A stretch of DNA of 38,824 bases. Origin: Tubiluchus corallicola. Its lineage: Eukaryota; Priapulida; Priapulimorpha; Priapulimorphida; Tubiluchidae. This document shows positions 22,861-33,034 of the stretch, in pieces. The DNA lies in the NCBI GenBank assembly GCA_030141605.1, contig JAQGDQ010000717.1, positions 1 to 38,824 of the forward strand, given 5' to 3'. The stretch's first letter is position 1, and each line of letters begins with the position of its first letter. The translations under genes were made by a program, and so were the position numbers. A model generated the notes under the pieces. The model was not told where the DNA came from. It searched no databases and was given only the letters and a program-made list of their open reading frames with translations.

Positions 22861-23515
22861 ACTTCGTGAAGCCCTACAACTGTGGAATGAAGAAAAATTA
22901 AACAAGCATATGGTGTAAAGGGGTGTAAAATGGACCTTCAACACTGCAGGGGCCAGTCACCACGGTGGTGTTTGGGACAGGTGTGTCAGATCTTTCCGTG
23001 GCATCTTCCGGCAACTGTTGAAGGAACAAACCATTACTGATGAAGTCTTGCTGACTTTGATTGCTGAAGCCGAGTTCATCATGAACAACAGACCTTTAAC
23101 GGAGTTTTCCAATGAATCAAATGACTTCAGACCATTAACGCCAAATGACCTCATTCTACAGCGACCTTGCCCAAATCTGCCACCATGCATCTTCTGCAAA
23201 GACGACTCTATGCTGAAAAAGAGATGGAGGCAGTGCCAGTATCTTGTCAACATCTTCTGGCGCCGCTGGGTCAAGGAATACATTCCAAACTTGCAACAAC
23301 GTCAGAAATGGCTGACTGTAAAAAGAAACTTTAAAGAGAATGATTTGGTTCTGGTCGTTGATGAGAATGCTGCTCGGAATCAATGGACAACAGGCAGAAT
23401 CACCGAAGTATTTCCAGCTCCGGATGGACTCGTGAGATCAGTTATGGTGAAGACCCCATCTACGACATTGCTTAGACCAATAACAAAGCTATGTCTCCTA
23501 GAAGAAGCTGAGTAA
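22850..23515 (+). pseudogene. BEL/Pao integrase, C-terminal part, inactive
   Basis: Integrase joins the reverse-transcribed element DNA to the host chromosome. The frame reads RELREALQLWNEE, a TAA stop at 22916-22918, then GVKWTFNTAGASHHGGVWDR, which is the end of the catalytic core. In related integrases the residue after VW is the third catalytic acid, Glu; here it is Asp (GAC at about 22975). The region after the core (about 23018-23515) matches the DUF5641 domain of Pao integrases: LTPNDLILQRP, KKRWRQCQYL, FWRRWVKEYIPNLQQRQKW, NDLVLVVDE, then LLRPITKLCLLE near the stop. From the TAA onward the frame is open for 198 codons, longer-lived than the rest of the element. The first two catalytic Asp residues are deleted, so it cannot act. 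Confidence 0.9.
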
Positions 23516-23518
23516 AAT

Positions 23519-24239
23519 TCTGTGTAATGTGTTGATATGCACTTTAATTTTAGAGTACAAATTATTTCATATTTTGTCATACGTGGTTACGTTTTTTTTT
23601 GACCTAATGACTGCAATATTATTGGTGAGAAATGACCTTGCCTGTATTATTTAGTTATTTAAATTTGATGCTGCAATAGTTCGCTGTCATGCGAAAAATT
23701 TGATTCTGTGTTAATTTTGTGAATTAAGTGTTATCCATGAATGTGTGATTTAGTTTACAATTTTGCCAAATTAATTGCCAGTAATTTGAAATGTATGTCA
23801 AATATTTGCTTAAATCTTTCAGACAAAATTAACATTAAATTCTATCACTTGGCAGTAGGCCAACTTTATGATAATGTCATTCTAAATTTTATATGATGTG
23901 TTACATAGAACTTAGCATTGAACGACATTTGCCTTTGCTAACTGTTATAAGCTATCAAAGTCACTATCGCATCAGATTCTGTTTTATTACATCGTATCTT
24001 ATTATCGATTCGTTATTTGTTTCAATGCTTTGTAGCGCTTTAGCTAACAGTATGTATCTGTAACTTTATCTGAAATAGTTTTAACTATCAAAATTTATGA
24101 TTGTTCAGTTTTGACTAAAATGTTTAGTTGTACTAAGTAGCATCTAAGTGTTACTGTTCAGAGTTCATGTAATATTGTACAGTGACTTACAAGCAGATTA
24201 TTGTAATGACCACTTTATAAGCGCTCATTAGGAGCCGGG
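23519..24239 (+). other. 3' non-coding region of BEL/Pao element
   Basis: AT-rich, no open frame. The last bases before the 3' LTR (AGGAGCCGGG, 24230-24239) are purine-rich and stand where the polypurine tract should be. Confidence 0.6.
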
Positions 24240-24495
24240 TGTAGCAGACTTAGCTTTTTTTGTTAATCTTACTTATCGTGCACGAGGCGCCATCTGTGGC
24301 GGGAATGTAAAGCTTTTGGTTTTGGTCAGTTTTTCTGTTTGTTGCCTGCCAGCCACCTGTCTGTTTTACACACCTGTGCTCTGAACAGTCAGGTTAATCG
24401 ACTTTATGGGATATGTGAGACATTTATGTAGTGATTATGTTACAATAAAACATTCAGTGGTATTAACCTCTGTTGACAGTGTTTCTGTGACTACA
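24240..24495 (+). repeat. 3' LTR of BEL/Pao element, complete
   Basis: 256 bp bounded by TGTAG and CTACA, perfect 5-bp inverted ends. AATAAA polyadenylation signal at 24444-24449. Target duplication CATAA follows directly. Confidence 0.88.
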
Positions 24496-24500
24496 CATAA

Positions 24501-24883
24501 AATTGTTTATAAATCATGCAGTGCATGTAATTACGATTTTCAAACTCTTTGTTTGGCGCCAAAAGTAAAACGTTGGCCTGCATAACTGCTTAAATGTTTT
24601 GATGGTTATGATGTTTAGATAACAGATATCAAAGCCTATAGTCAGGGATTTGGATTTCAAATAATTTTGCAAGATTCAATAAACTTTGATATAATGTGGG
24701 ATATGATATATATATATATATATATTTATATAAAACTTTTTTGCAATTAATGTACACAAACTGTACTGTACAAAATACATATACATAAAATTTTTACGTA
24801 CAAATTTTATGTCGGAGGACTAATGTTATCAATAGTGTCTACTAAATCTACTTTAAAATCTACAATCGTATATAATAATTTCA

Positions 24884-24917
<34 letters not shown>

Positions 24918-24923
24918 TTTATA
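24501..24923. other. No gene seen; two (AT)n runs
   Basis: AT-rich flank with AT dinucleotide runs at about 24705-24725 and 24887-24914. No coding motif. Confidence 0.5.
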
Positions 24924-25500
24924 TATAACCGACGAGGCTACAGCTCCAAAGACAGCAACATTTAGGACGATCTGTACCAAGAGGTTTGCACCTGGGGTTT
25001 TATTTTTCGAATCGGACCCACCGGGCGGAACTGCTTTGTGCAACTGCTTGGGCAAGTTGGGAAAGAATAGGCACATTCACAGAAAGAAGACGAAACGGTC
25101 TACAAAATGTTGCCGGTTATGTTGGGAGAGATGTATACTGGATGAAACGGGGAGGGGTGTATTTCGAGGTTCTTTTTCTACCCCCTGTGCTGCACGCTAT
25201 TTGGACCATCCATTGTCTTTGAGTTTGAGAAGTTACGGGGCTGTTCCAGGCATTGTAGCCATCAGCCGTTCTACAGTGTTATAGATTGTACAAATAACTA
25301 AGATCTGTTAGCCTATTATCAACTGAGAAGCAGCAAAAAAACTATGTGGAATGTCTGTGCATTATTGATCATTGGTAAAGAGACCAAGGGCATTTATTAT
25401 AGCACACAGTTTTGACTTTGTGGAAAATGTTTGGAATTGTTTTGTTGCGATGCTGAGCTTTTGGTGCTGTAGGTGTCGTCATTGTTGCCGCCATCATCAT
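24924..25500 (+). repeat. Compound repeat family, copy 1 (blocks A and B)
   Basis: Block A (about 24924-25026) has GACGAGGCTACAGCT, then GATCTGTACC and TTATTTTTCGAATCGGACCC. Block B (about 25036-25500) has GGGAGAGATGTATACTGGA, GCCGTTCTACAGTGTT and ACTGAGAAGCAGCAA. Both recur in the same order at 27712-28500, again followed by GT-rich satellite. Open frames over this region (for example 24823-25284) do not match between copies and look non-coding. Confidence 0.85.
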
Positions 25501-26765
25501 CATCATCGCTTTCAACATCATGATTACCATGTGATGTGGTGGTGTTGTGTGTTGTGTGGGAGGTGTACTATGGTGAGGGTGGTGTGGTGATGTGGTGGGT
25601 GTGGTGCAGTGGTGGTGGCGGTGGTGTGCTGTTGGGTGTTGTGCTGTGGATAGTATGGTGGGGTGTGTTGTAGATGGTGCAGTGGGATTGTAAGGTTTGT
25701 GTGAAGTTGATGAAGTGTGTGGTGTGCATGATGTGGCGTGGACAATCTGATGGGGTGGTAGGGTGTTGGTGTAGTGTGGTGGGTTTTGTTTGTTGTGGTA
25801 TGGTGTGGTGCGATGTGGGTGGTGCGCTGTGAGTGGAGAGGTGGATTGGTGTGGTGTGATGTGATGTGTGTGGGTAGTGTGGTGTGAGTGGAGTGGTGGG
25901 TGGATGTGTGGTGTGGTGGGTGTTGTGTGTTGTGTGGGTGGTGTACTATGGTGAGGGTGGTGTGGTGATGTGGTGGGTGTGGTGCAGTGGTGGCGGCGGT
26001 GGTGTGCTGTTGGGTGTTGTGCTGTGGATGGTATGGTGGGGTGTGTTGTAGATGGTGCAGTGGGATTGTAAGGTGTGCGTGACGTTGATGGAGTGGTGTG
26101 GTGTGGGTGATGTGGCATGGACAATCTGATGGGGTGGTATGGTGTTGGTGTAGTGTGTTGGGTTTTGTTTGTTGTGGGTGGTGTGGTGTTGTGGTATGGT
26201 GTGGTGCAATGTGGGTGGTGCACTGTGAGTGGAGAGTTGGATTGGTGTGGTGTGACGTGATGTGTGTGGGTAGTGTGGTGTGAGTGGGGTGGTGGGTGGA
26301 TGTGTGGTGTGGTGGGTGTTGTGTGTTGTGTGGGTGGTGTACTACGGTGAGGGTGGTGTGGTGTGTGGTGGTGGTGGTAGTGTGCTGTTGGGTGTTGTGC
26401 TGTGGATGGTATGGTGTGGTGTGTTGTGGATGGTGCAGTGGGATGGTAAGGTGTACGTGAAGTTGATGGAGTGGTGTGATGAGGGTGATGTGGTGTGGAC
26501 AGTCTGATGGGGTGGTAGGGTGTTGGTGTAGTGTGGTGGGTTTTGTTTGTTGTGGGTGGCGTGGTGTTGTGATATGGTGTGGTGCAGTGTGGGTGGTGCG
26601 CTGTGAGTGGAGAGTTGGATTGGTGTGGTATGATGTGTGTGGAGAGTGTGGTCTGAGTGGGGTGGTGGGTGGATGTGTGGTGTGGTGGGTATGTTGTGAG
26701 TGTGTTGGTGGGTGTTTGCTATGGTGAGGGTGGTGTGGTGTTGTGGTATTGCGTGGGTTGTTGTT
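25501..26765. repeat. GT-rich satellite with ~380-bp higher-order units
   Basis: Degenerate GGTGTGGTG-type repeats. A landmark (GTGTACTATGGTGAGGG) recurs at 25563, 25941, 26337 and, altered, 26712, giving units of 378, 396 and 375 bp. Long histidine/threonine/proline-rich frames on the minus strand are artefacts of composition. Confidence 0.92.
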
Positions 26766-26769
26766 GTGA

Positions 26770-26970
26770 GTTTATGCGCAAAATTCTTTTGCGGGGTTTG
26801 GCTAGCCTATATATTAATTTCGCTGCTATACATTCATGTGTGGGTCGATATATAACTGATGAGGCTACAGCTGCGAAGATGGCACCATTTTCGGCTATCT
26901 ATACGTCGAACGAAAGGCTCGGACCCTAGGGTTGGCACCTTGGGGTTTATTTTTCGAAGTGACCCCACCA
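26770..26970 (+). repeat. Compound repeat family, copy 3 (blocks Z and A)
   Basis: Block Z (CGCAAAATTCTTTTGCGGGG at about 26777) then block A (GATGAGGCTACAGCTGCGAA, TCTATACGTCGAACGAAAGG, GGTTTATTTTTCGAAGTGACC). It ends at an (AT)n run at about 26973-26991 instead of continuing into block B. Confidence 0.8.
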
Positions 26971-27039
26971 CTAATATATATATATATATTAGTCTCTAAC
27001 ATGAAGACGATATTATATGATACTTGAAAAATACACTTA

Positions 27040-27440
27040 GCCTCCAAGCTATTAATTGCAGAGAGCCTTTTTTTCTTTTTCCAGTGGAGCAAATATTTTG
27101 CAAAGCTAATTTCCGAAAGGATAGAAAGTTTGGGAGCACCACACGCCCCCCAGGGAAGAGCTAATACCTGCAAAGCTTAGCGGCGGAGAGGGCTTGTTTT
27201 TTCTAGCTGGTTGAATATTCAGCATACCTAATTTTCTAAATGACAAAAGGTTTGCGAGCGCTCACAGCGTGGGAAAAGCTAATCCGTCCAAAGAACTGTT
27301 TACCTTTGTGATGATTGTCATTACTTTCGCAAATAAGGCTCAGGCGGGTGAGTGTTCCGCAAAGCTAATTTTTCTCAATAACAAAAAACTTGCTCGAATT
27401 CACCTGTGGGAAAAGCTAACAAGAGTTTAAGATTATTTGC
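27040..27440 (+). repeat. Diverged ~125-bp tandem repeats (block C, copy 2)
   Basis: Same phrases and order as 20740-21330: GCAAATATTTTGCAAAGCTA, AAATGACAAAAGGTTTGCGA, and AACTGTTTACCTTTGTGATG near 27294. Confidence 0.8.
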
Positions 27441-27639
27441 TTTTGTGATGACTGTCAAGACGTTATTACTCTAATCTGACATTATAATGCCTTTTCTAAA
27501 GGTAAGCTACACAAATAAGAAATTTAACAGAAAGGTATATTACCTGGACTCTTCAGTTCTATGTAATTTGAAAATCGTACAGACGTACAAGGGTCGTTTT
27601 TGTTAATTTTTATTTTTAAACGAAGATATCTTACCTTTT

Positions 27640-28500
27640 CAGAATAAATTTTTTGCGGATCCTTTGTTAGTCTATGCATTAATTCTACTGGTATGGGCTT
27701 AATATACATAAGATTCGAGGCTACAGCTCGGACCACGGCACCATTTGCGGCGATCTATACATCAAACGAAAGGTCTCGATCTAGTGTTATGCCATTGGGG
27801 GTTTATTTTTCGAATCGGGCCCACCGTGAAGAACGGGGGGCGAAAAACCTCCAAAAATGGCCATTTTTCGGCCATTTTTTGCAGAACTTATAACTCTTAT
27901 TTCTGGAAAACTGAAACGTGTCTGGCATGATCCCAGTAATAGTTAGGTAGCCCACTCAATGTTGGCTGCTATAGTCACACTTAGAATTCGGGTTAGGGCC
28001 ACGACGCCAAATGGCGGGTGTTTTCCCGGACCAAACCATACCAATTTTGCAGAAAACTATTCATACAGCCTCAAGAAAAATTCATATTATGCAACTGTTT
28101 GAAACGCTGGTAAAAAAAATAAGCGTACTCACAGAAAGACGATAAAAATGTCTACAAAATATTTTGGGAGAGATGTATACTGGACGAAACGGCAGGGGTG
28201 TATTTTTGAAGTTCTTTTTCTACTGGTTGCTCCTGGCATTGTTGTCACCCGCCGTTCTACAGTGTTTCAAATTTTACAAGTAAGTCAGTTATGTTTGCCT
28301 ATTATCATCTGAGAAGCAGCAAGTAAAAACTATGTAGAATGTTCATGAATTATTGAACATTTATTAGATAGACTAATATCGTTTATTATAGTACACGGTT
28401 TTGACATTGTGCAAAATGTCTTGAATGGTTTCATTGTGATGCTGTGATGCTCGTGTTGGTGATGTAGGTGTTGCCATCGTTGTCGTCATCACTATGAACA
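27640..28500 (+). repeat. Compound repeat family, copy 2 (blocks Z, A and B)
   Basis: Block Z (TTTTTTGCGGATCCTTTGTTAG), block A from about 27712 (GAGGCTACAGCTCGGACCA, ATCTATACATCAAACGAAAG) and block B from about 28087 (GGGAGAGATGTATACTGGAC, CTGAGAAGCAGCAAGTAAAA). About 250 bases between A and B (27835-28086) are absent from copy 1. Confidence 0.85.
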
Positions 28501-28837
28501 TCATGATCACCATGTGATGTGGTGGGTGTGGTGAGTGTGCTGTGGTTGGAGTGCTGGGATGGTATGGTGTGTATGGTGTTGGTGGAGTGGTTGTGGCTGG
28601 TGTAATGAGGCCTGAGTGGTGTGGTGTGGATGATCTGGTGGGGTGGTAGGGTGTTGGTGTATTGTGGTGGGTGTTGTTTATTGTGGGTGGTGTGGTGTGG
28701 CATGTTGTGGGAGGGGTGCTGTGAGTGGAGTGGTGGGTGGGTTGGTGTGGTGTGGGTGGTGTGTTGTGAGTGGGGTGGTGGGTGTGGTGTGTTGTGTGGA
28801 TTGTGTGCTATGGTGAGGGTGGTGTTATTAGAAGGTC
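28501..28837. repeat. GT-rich satellite, single unit
   Basis: One unit of the same GT-rich satellite as 25501-26765, ending with GTGTGCTATGGTGAGGG, the same landmark. It abuts the Gypsy pol fragment. Confidence 0.88.
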
Positions 28838-29440
28838 GGACTCCCCATACGCTTCACGGCAACAATCGCTTTTGCATAGACTTCCGAAAAATCAATAAAA
28901 TCACAGATTTCGATCCATATCCATGACCGAGGATGGATGAAATAGTCGGCAATCTCCAGGGTTCCAAGTGTATCACTACCATTGACATGACCAAGTGATG
29001 CTGGCAAATACCACTGGATGAAGAGTCTAGAAAGCAACAGCATTTGTAACAAGAAATGGCCATTTTGAATTCACTTTCATGCCATTTAGGTTGATGAATT
29101 CCGCAGCCATAGCAGAAACACAAGTAGACAAATTATAACAACCTTATTTACCTCATCCACAAGGTTACATTGATGACATTAAATTTAAAAGCAACACTTG
29201 GGAAGATCACCTAAAACACAGAAATGGCCTTAGATGCACAAAAATAGGCAATCCTCACAACTAAACCAACCAAATTTTCGTTTGCTCAACAAGAGCTTAA
29301 ATTTTTAGGACATTTAGCAAGGCACTCCCAAATACGCCCACAGCAATCAAAAATTGACAGAATTCTCGACTTCCTTCGTCCTCAGACAAAGTCTGAAGTC
29401 GCATCTGTGATGAGCCTGATCTTGTATTTCCTCTAAGTGA
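28838..29440 (+). pseudogene. pol: Ty3/Gypsy pol fragment: reverse transcriptase
   Basis: The frame reads RFCIDFRKINKITDFDPYP, a stop, PRMDEIVGNLQGSKCITTIDMTK (first catalytic Asp), a stop, and CWQIPLDEESRK, the classic Gypsy RT core. A frameshift near 29035 gives AFVTRNGHFEFTFMPF. YIDDI, the catalytic YxDD box, is at about 29168-29182. After another shift, FSFAQQELKFLGHL and KIDRILDFLRPQTKSEV mark the end of the RT domain. At least four stops and three frameshifts are present, so it is inactive. The 5' part of pol (protease) and any LTR are missing; the fragment directly follows GT-rich satellite. Confidence 0.88.
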
Positions 29441-30602
29441 ATCAAAGAGGGGCATGCTGCGTTATTTTTACATCTCATAACTGAAGGGAGCTAGTATGAT
29501 AGTCACTAAATGTATGGATGCAGATCTGCCTAAGGCTGATGTTAAAAATACGGGGGACTATGGCCTATTTGCACTCTATACACTAATGGATCTGAAGAAA
29601 AAGAAAGATGAAGTGGCAGATATTAAAATAATTAATCAAACAATTTAATTATCAACAAATTCCAAAGTGATTCGATTTAAGCAAAAGTTCATTAATAACA
29701 AAGATATAGCAATATTGACAAAGCTTAGGGTTAGTAGGGTATATACACGTTTGCATGAAGTTCATGTCTGCCCACTATGTAGCTAGGCTTTTTTGGAACA
29801 CTTTCTTTTTAAAGCGAACAGTTTGTAGAACAGTAACAATACGTCGTAATATAACCTCTGCGTCTGAATACAGTTGAGATTCCAAACTTCGTCAGAGAAA
29901 CTACCAATTTGTCTTTACCCAGCAAGTAGCATCGATGAACATTAGGCTAGTATATGTGATGTTTACGTTATCAGTACGACGTTAGTTACGATCGTAACAA
30001 AAGCGAAAAGTACCTGTTAACACCCTGGATGTGGTTCTGGTGTAGGTCGATCCAATTGTCAGTCAGTGGCTAACTCCACTACTGCAGACTGCAAGCCAGC
30101 ATCTCCGGACAACTCTGGTTGACGACCACAGCTTACAACAACTAGGCTCTCACAGTATCACCATGTACATTACACACCATATCTTGTGTGAAACTTTCTA
30201 GTGCGGCATTTCTCTTCAAAAACATATAACTTCACAGAGACGAGTAAACGACCTGTGTCATTCTCTGTCAAGTTGCCGTCTATATCTAAACAGTGTTAAA
30301 CGAAGTTCATCGAGAAGCCACTCGCTTAAACAGCTATAATTTTATTCACCTGTACACTATCGTTAACCTTGACTTAGCCACTGCATTACAGCCACGAGTG
30401 GGTCAGACAAGAGTGGGTCAGACGGAATTCAGAAGGGGGTTTGTTAGTAGGTGCCTACATCCTAACAAAATATCAATAATTAATAATACAATTAACTATC
30501 ACTGCCAGTAGCTAAATATCATACATATTAACTAATTAAACATACAGTATGAACAGGGCTTAATGTTGCATAAGCATAATGTGAGAACCATTAAATGTAG
30601 GG
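29441..30602. other. No recognised gene between two pol fragments
   Basis: An unrecognised 50-codon open frame with ATG lies at 29496-29648. A perfect 14-bp palindrome GTTACGATCGTAAC is at 29985-29998, and a 13-base phrase GAGTGGGTCAGAC is duplicated near 30397-30424. No LTR boundary or target duplication could be found for this 1.15-kb block. Confidence 0.4.
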
Positions 30603-31155
30603 CGAAACATGACAGCATCGTTTTTAGGCTTAACGGGTTTCTACAGACGATTCGTTGAAGATTACGCTGAAAAAGCGGAACCTTTAGTAGGGCTGACCAA
30701 AAAGGCCACGCCAAACAAAGTAGTTTGGAATGAGAAATGTGAGCAAAACGTCAGTCTTGTATGCTCCAAACTTCGAAAAATCTTTCACACTTACTACCGA
30801 TGCTAGTATAGAAGGCGTTGATGCAATCCTCACTCAACTGTCAGATGATAATTCTGATGAGGAAATGCCAAGAAACTACTTAAGCAGGAAACTTTCTTCT
30901 GCTGAAAAGAATTATGATGTCCAAAACTTGGAAATCCTTGCAATTGTCTTTGCAATAGAAATACGTTTTGGGTAAACATTTCAAAATCAAAACTGTTAAC
31001 AAAGTAATTAGCCTCCTGAATTCTCTTAAATTTGAGAAAAACTGAAGGCTAACCAGACGGGCACTGATCCTCAGTGAATACTCATTTGACATTAAGCAAA
31101 TAAACGTGAAACCTAATGAAGCCGACAGGTTGTCTCGGCTAAAAGCTTGAATTGT
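30603..31155 (+). pseudogene. pol: Ty3/Gypsy pol fragment: RT end and RNase H
   Basis: ASFLGLTGFYRRFVEDYAEKA then LVGLTKKATPNKVVWNEKCEQ is the RT-connection region. After a frameshift near 30760, FEKSFTLTTDAS (catalytic Asp) and NYLSRKLSSAEKNYDVQNLEILAIVFAIE (catalytic Glu) are RNase H. The usual TDH block is changed to VNK, so the third acid is lost. TRRALILSEYSFDI and NEADRLSRL near 31050-31145 match the region after RNase H. The first residues overlap in homology the last part of the fragment ending at 29440. The two may therefore be separate insertions rather than one interrupted gene. Confidence 0.87.
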
Positions 31156-31849
31156 CGAAGTTCTAAAGGTATTAAAATATGTCTGAATATATTTTGAATT
31201 TGCATTCGAATCTCATTTTTTTTTGTTTTTTCAAATATTTTTGTTCCTGCTTTGAAATAAGAAAAGTAGTCTTGTTTTAAGAATTTCAACAATACGAAAA
31301 GCTGATTCACAAAAAGTTCTTCTTTAATGAATTGTACAACCTTGTTGACTGAATAATATTCTGTTGACTGAGCAAGAAAGCCAAGATAAGTTAATTTTGT
31401 TTAATATATGTCAATAAAATTTACAATATTGTGCTATTTCATTTATTAAGAATTTTAAGCTATTTTTATGTATGACATGCAAAAGGCAATTTGCACATAA
31501 TAAATACAGAAATGATTGTATGATTATATTAGCTACTGTATTGCGAATGACAACTCTATTTGTCCATGAAATGTAAATAAATTTAAGTTCTTATATGTTA
31601 GCATTTCATGTATAATGATTGGAGTTAATTTAGTTTATAATATGACTAGATTGCTTAATGATTAGAAAAGCACCTCTATTGTGAAATTTTGTAAAACTGT
31701 CGCATGTTTTGACTGCCAATGACTGCCAGTAGCTTTACAAACTTTTCATGCAATGATTAGCTTTTATGATGACAATTTAGACGTTTCGTGACTTCGCTGT
31801 AAAAAATATCATCGCAAGGATCGCATATTTCTTGTTTTCGTGGAGAGGC
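31156..31849. other. No gene seen
   Basis: AT-rich; no integrase or other pol motif follows the RNase H remnant. Confidence 0.4.
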
Positions 31850-32386
31850 ATGTGTGACAGTCTGCTACAAAAGTCTGCGATTTTTCTTACTAGAGGGCAC
31901 TAGCTGTCCACGTGAGTTGATAAATATACCTGGCAATACCTGTGAAGAATGAGGTCAAGAAAGTTGCTCAGTTATAACGGCAGTGAACTACACAATTTCT
32001 ATTCAGTTGGTTAGCTTATAGGACGTTTACGATTCTTATCTTAGTGGGACGAACAGAGACTTAAGTCATGGAAGTTGTTATACTGGAAGTCATGGTAATA
32101 CTGGAGCTGGGTTATTTGGTTTATATGGGAATATCCTGCAAATCCTCTACTCGAGTCGCGTTCATCGGGCGGTGTTTGAAGGACAGTGTACGCTACGTTA
32201 CAGTGCAGACAGTATAGCCTGTGCAGTGTTGGCATTCGGTGGTGGTACCGGTACCCGTAAGTTTCGCCCATTTACTTTGCAACTGGCAGTCATATACTAT
32301 AAATCTGTAAATGTTGAAAAAATTGTAAATTTGTGCTGTAATCTTGTCGTTGATGTTTTCTATAGTTATGCATAGTTATAAATCCT
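31850..32386 (+). repeat. LTR-like segment before a possible primer site
   Basis: Starts near TGTGACAGTCTGCTAC and runs to a tRNA-like complement at 32387. It is more GC-balanced than its surroundings, contains a TATA-like TGATAAATATACC near 31919 and a perfect palindrome GGTACCGGTACC at 32244-32255. No second copy is present and the ends do not form clear inverted repeats, so both boundaries are tentative. Confidence 0.35.
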
Positions 32387-32408
32387 GGTGCACCTCCAGA
32401 TTCGACCA
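32387..32408 (+). other. Candidate tRNA primer-binding site
   Basis: The reverse complement ends ...GGTGCACCA and contains GGTCGAATCTGG, that is a 3' CCA, an acceptor strand and a T-arm/B-box-like motif at about tRNA spacing. This is what a primer site of some 20 bases would look like downstream of a 5' LTR. The tRNA identity is not assigned. Confidence 0.4.
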
Positions 32409-33034
32409 AAAGCCACTCGGACACCATGTCAGAGGGAGTATGTATTCGAAGAGGTTCACATAGGCCACCCTCTACTTTGTAAGAGAGGGCAAGGTCGTGA
32501 CAGTAATGCCATTTTGTTTTGCTCTCTCATTAACGCATGTGCAAAAATAAAAGCTATAAAATTATAATTATTATTATTACGTTTATGATTATTTATCATG
32601 ATAAATAATTTATAAATAATATAATGTATATAAATAATAATAATAATATTCATCACTCAGCTATTTATTTGCTTTTGTTGTTGTTTATTACATATATAAT
32701 GTAAAATTGTATGCTCATTTGCTAACCCAACAAACTTTACTAATAATAAGGGCGGCTGATTTAAATAACTATTAATTTTTGTTTTTCCCCGCTCTTCCTT
32801 TGAATTGTGTTATTATAGTTTAGTAATAATTATAAGTGTGATATGTACAAAAAGGAAAATAAAGTGAATCTGAATCTGAACCTGAAGTTTCTTCCCTAAT
32901 ATTACGTCATTTTGCTCAGACACTACTGACATGTTTCATTGCTTTTTGCTCGCAGTTTCCATTTCATGCTAAAACTTGCAGGGTTAAAGGAAGACAGGAT
33001 GATTTTTCATGTACTACAGAATTTTCATGTCCCA
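32409..33034. other. No gene seen; LINE-like 3' tail near 32860
   Basis: AT-rich. At about 32858-32888 AATAAAGTGAATCTGAATCTG and CCTGAA form a short 6-bp tandem tail, a common 3' end of invertebrate LINEs and their SINE partners. The preceding sequence has no coding motif. Confidence 0.4.

Larger units (their letters stand above)
22702..24500 (+). mobile_element. Decayed BEL/Pao element with CATAA target duplication
   Basis: CATAA at 22702-22706 precedes TGTAGCAGACTTAGC, and CATAA at 24496-24500 follows CTACA. The left part of an LTR (22707 to about 22860) is joined directly to the C-terminal integrase coding region, then about 720 bp of non-coding sequence, then a full 256-bp LTR (24240-24495). 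Gag, protease, RT, RNase H and most of the integrase are missing. Intact duplications at both outer ends mean that the element inserted normally and lost its interior afterwards. Confidence 0.88.

Noticed and set aside
23156-23580. Minus-strand frames over the integrase remnant
   Set aside because: They are the reverse side of a well-supported plus-strand integrase frame.
25369-26223. 284-codon His/Thr/Pro-rich frame on the minus strand
   Set aside because: Composition artefact of the GT-rich satellite; the frame is not kept in the related satellite at 28501-28837.
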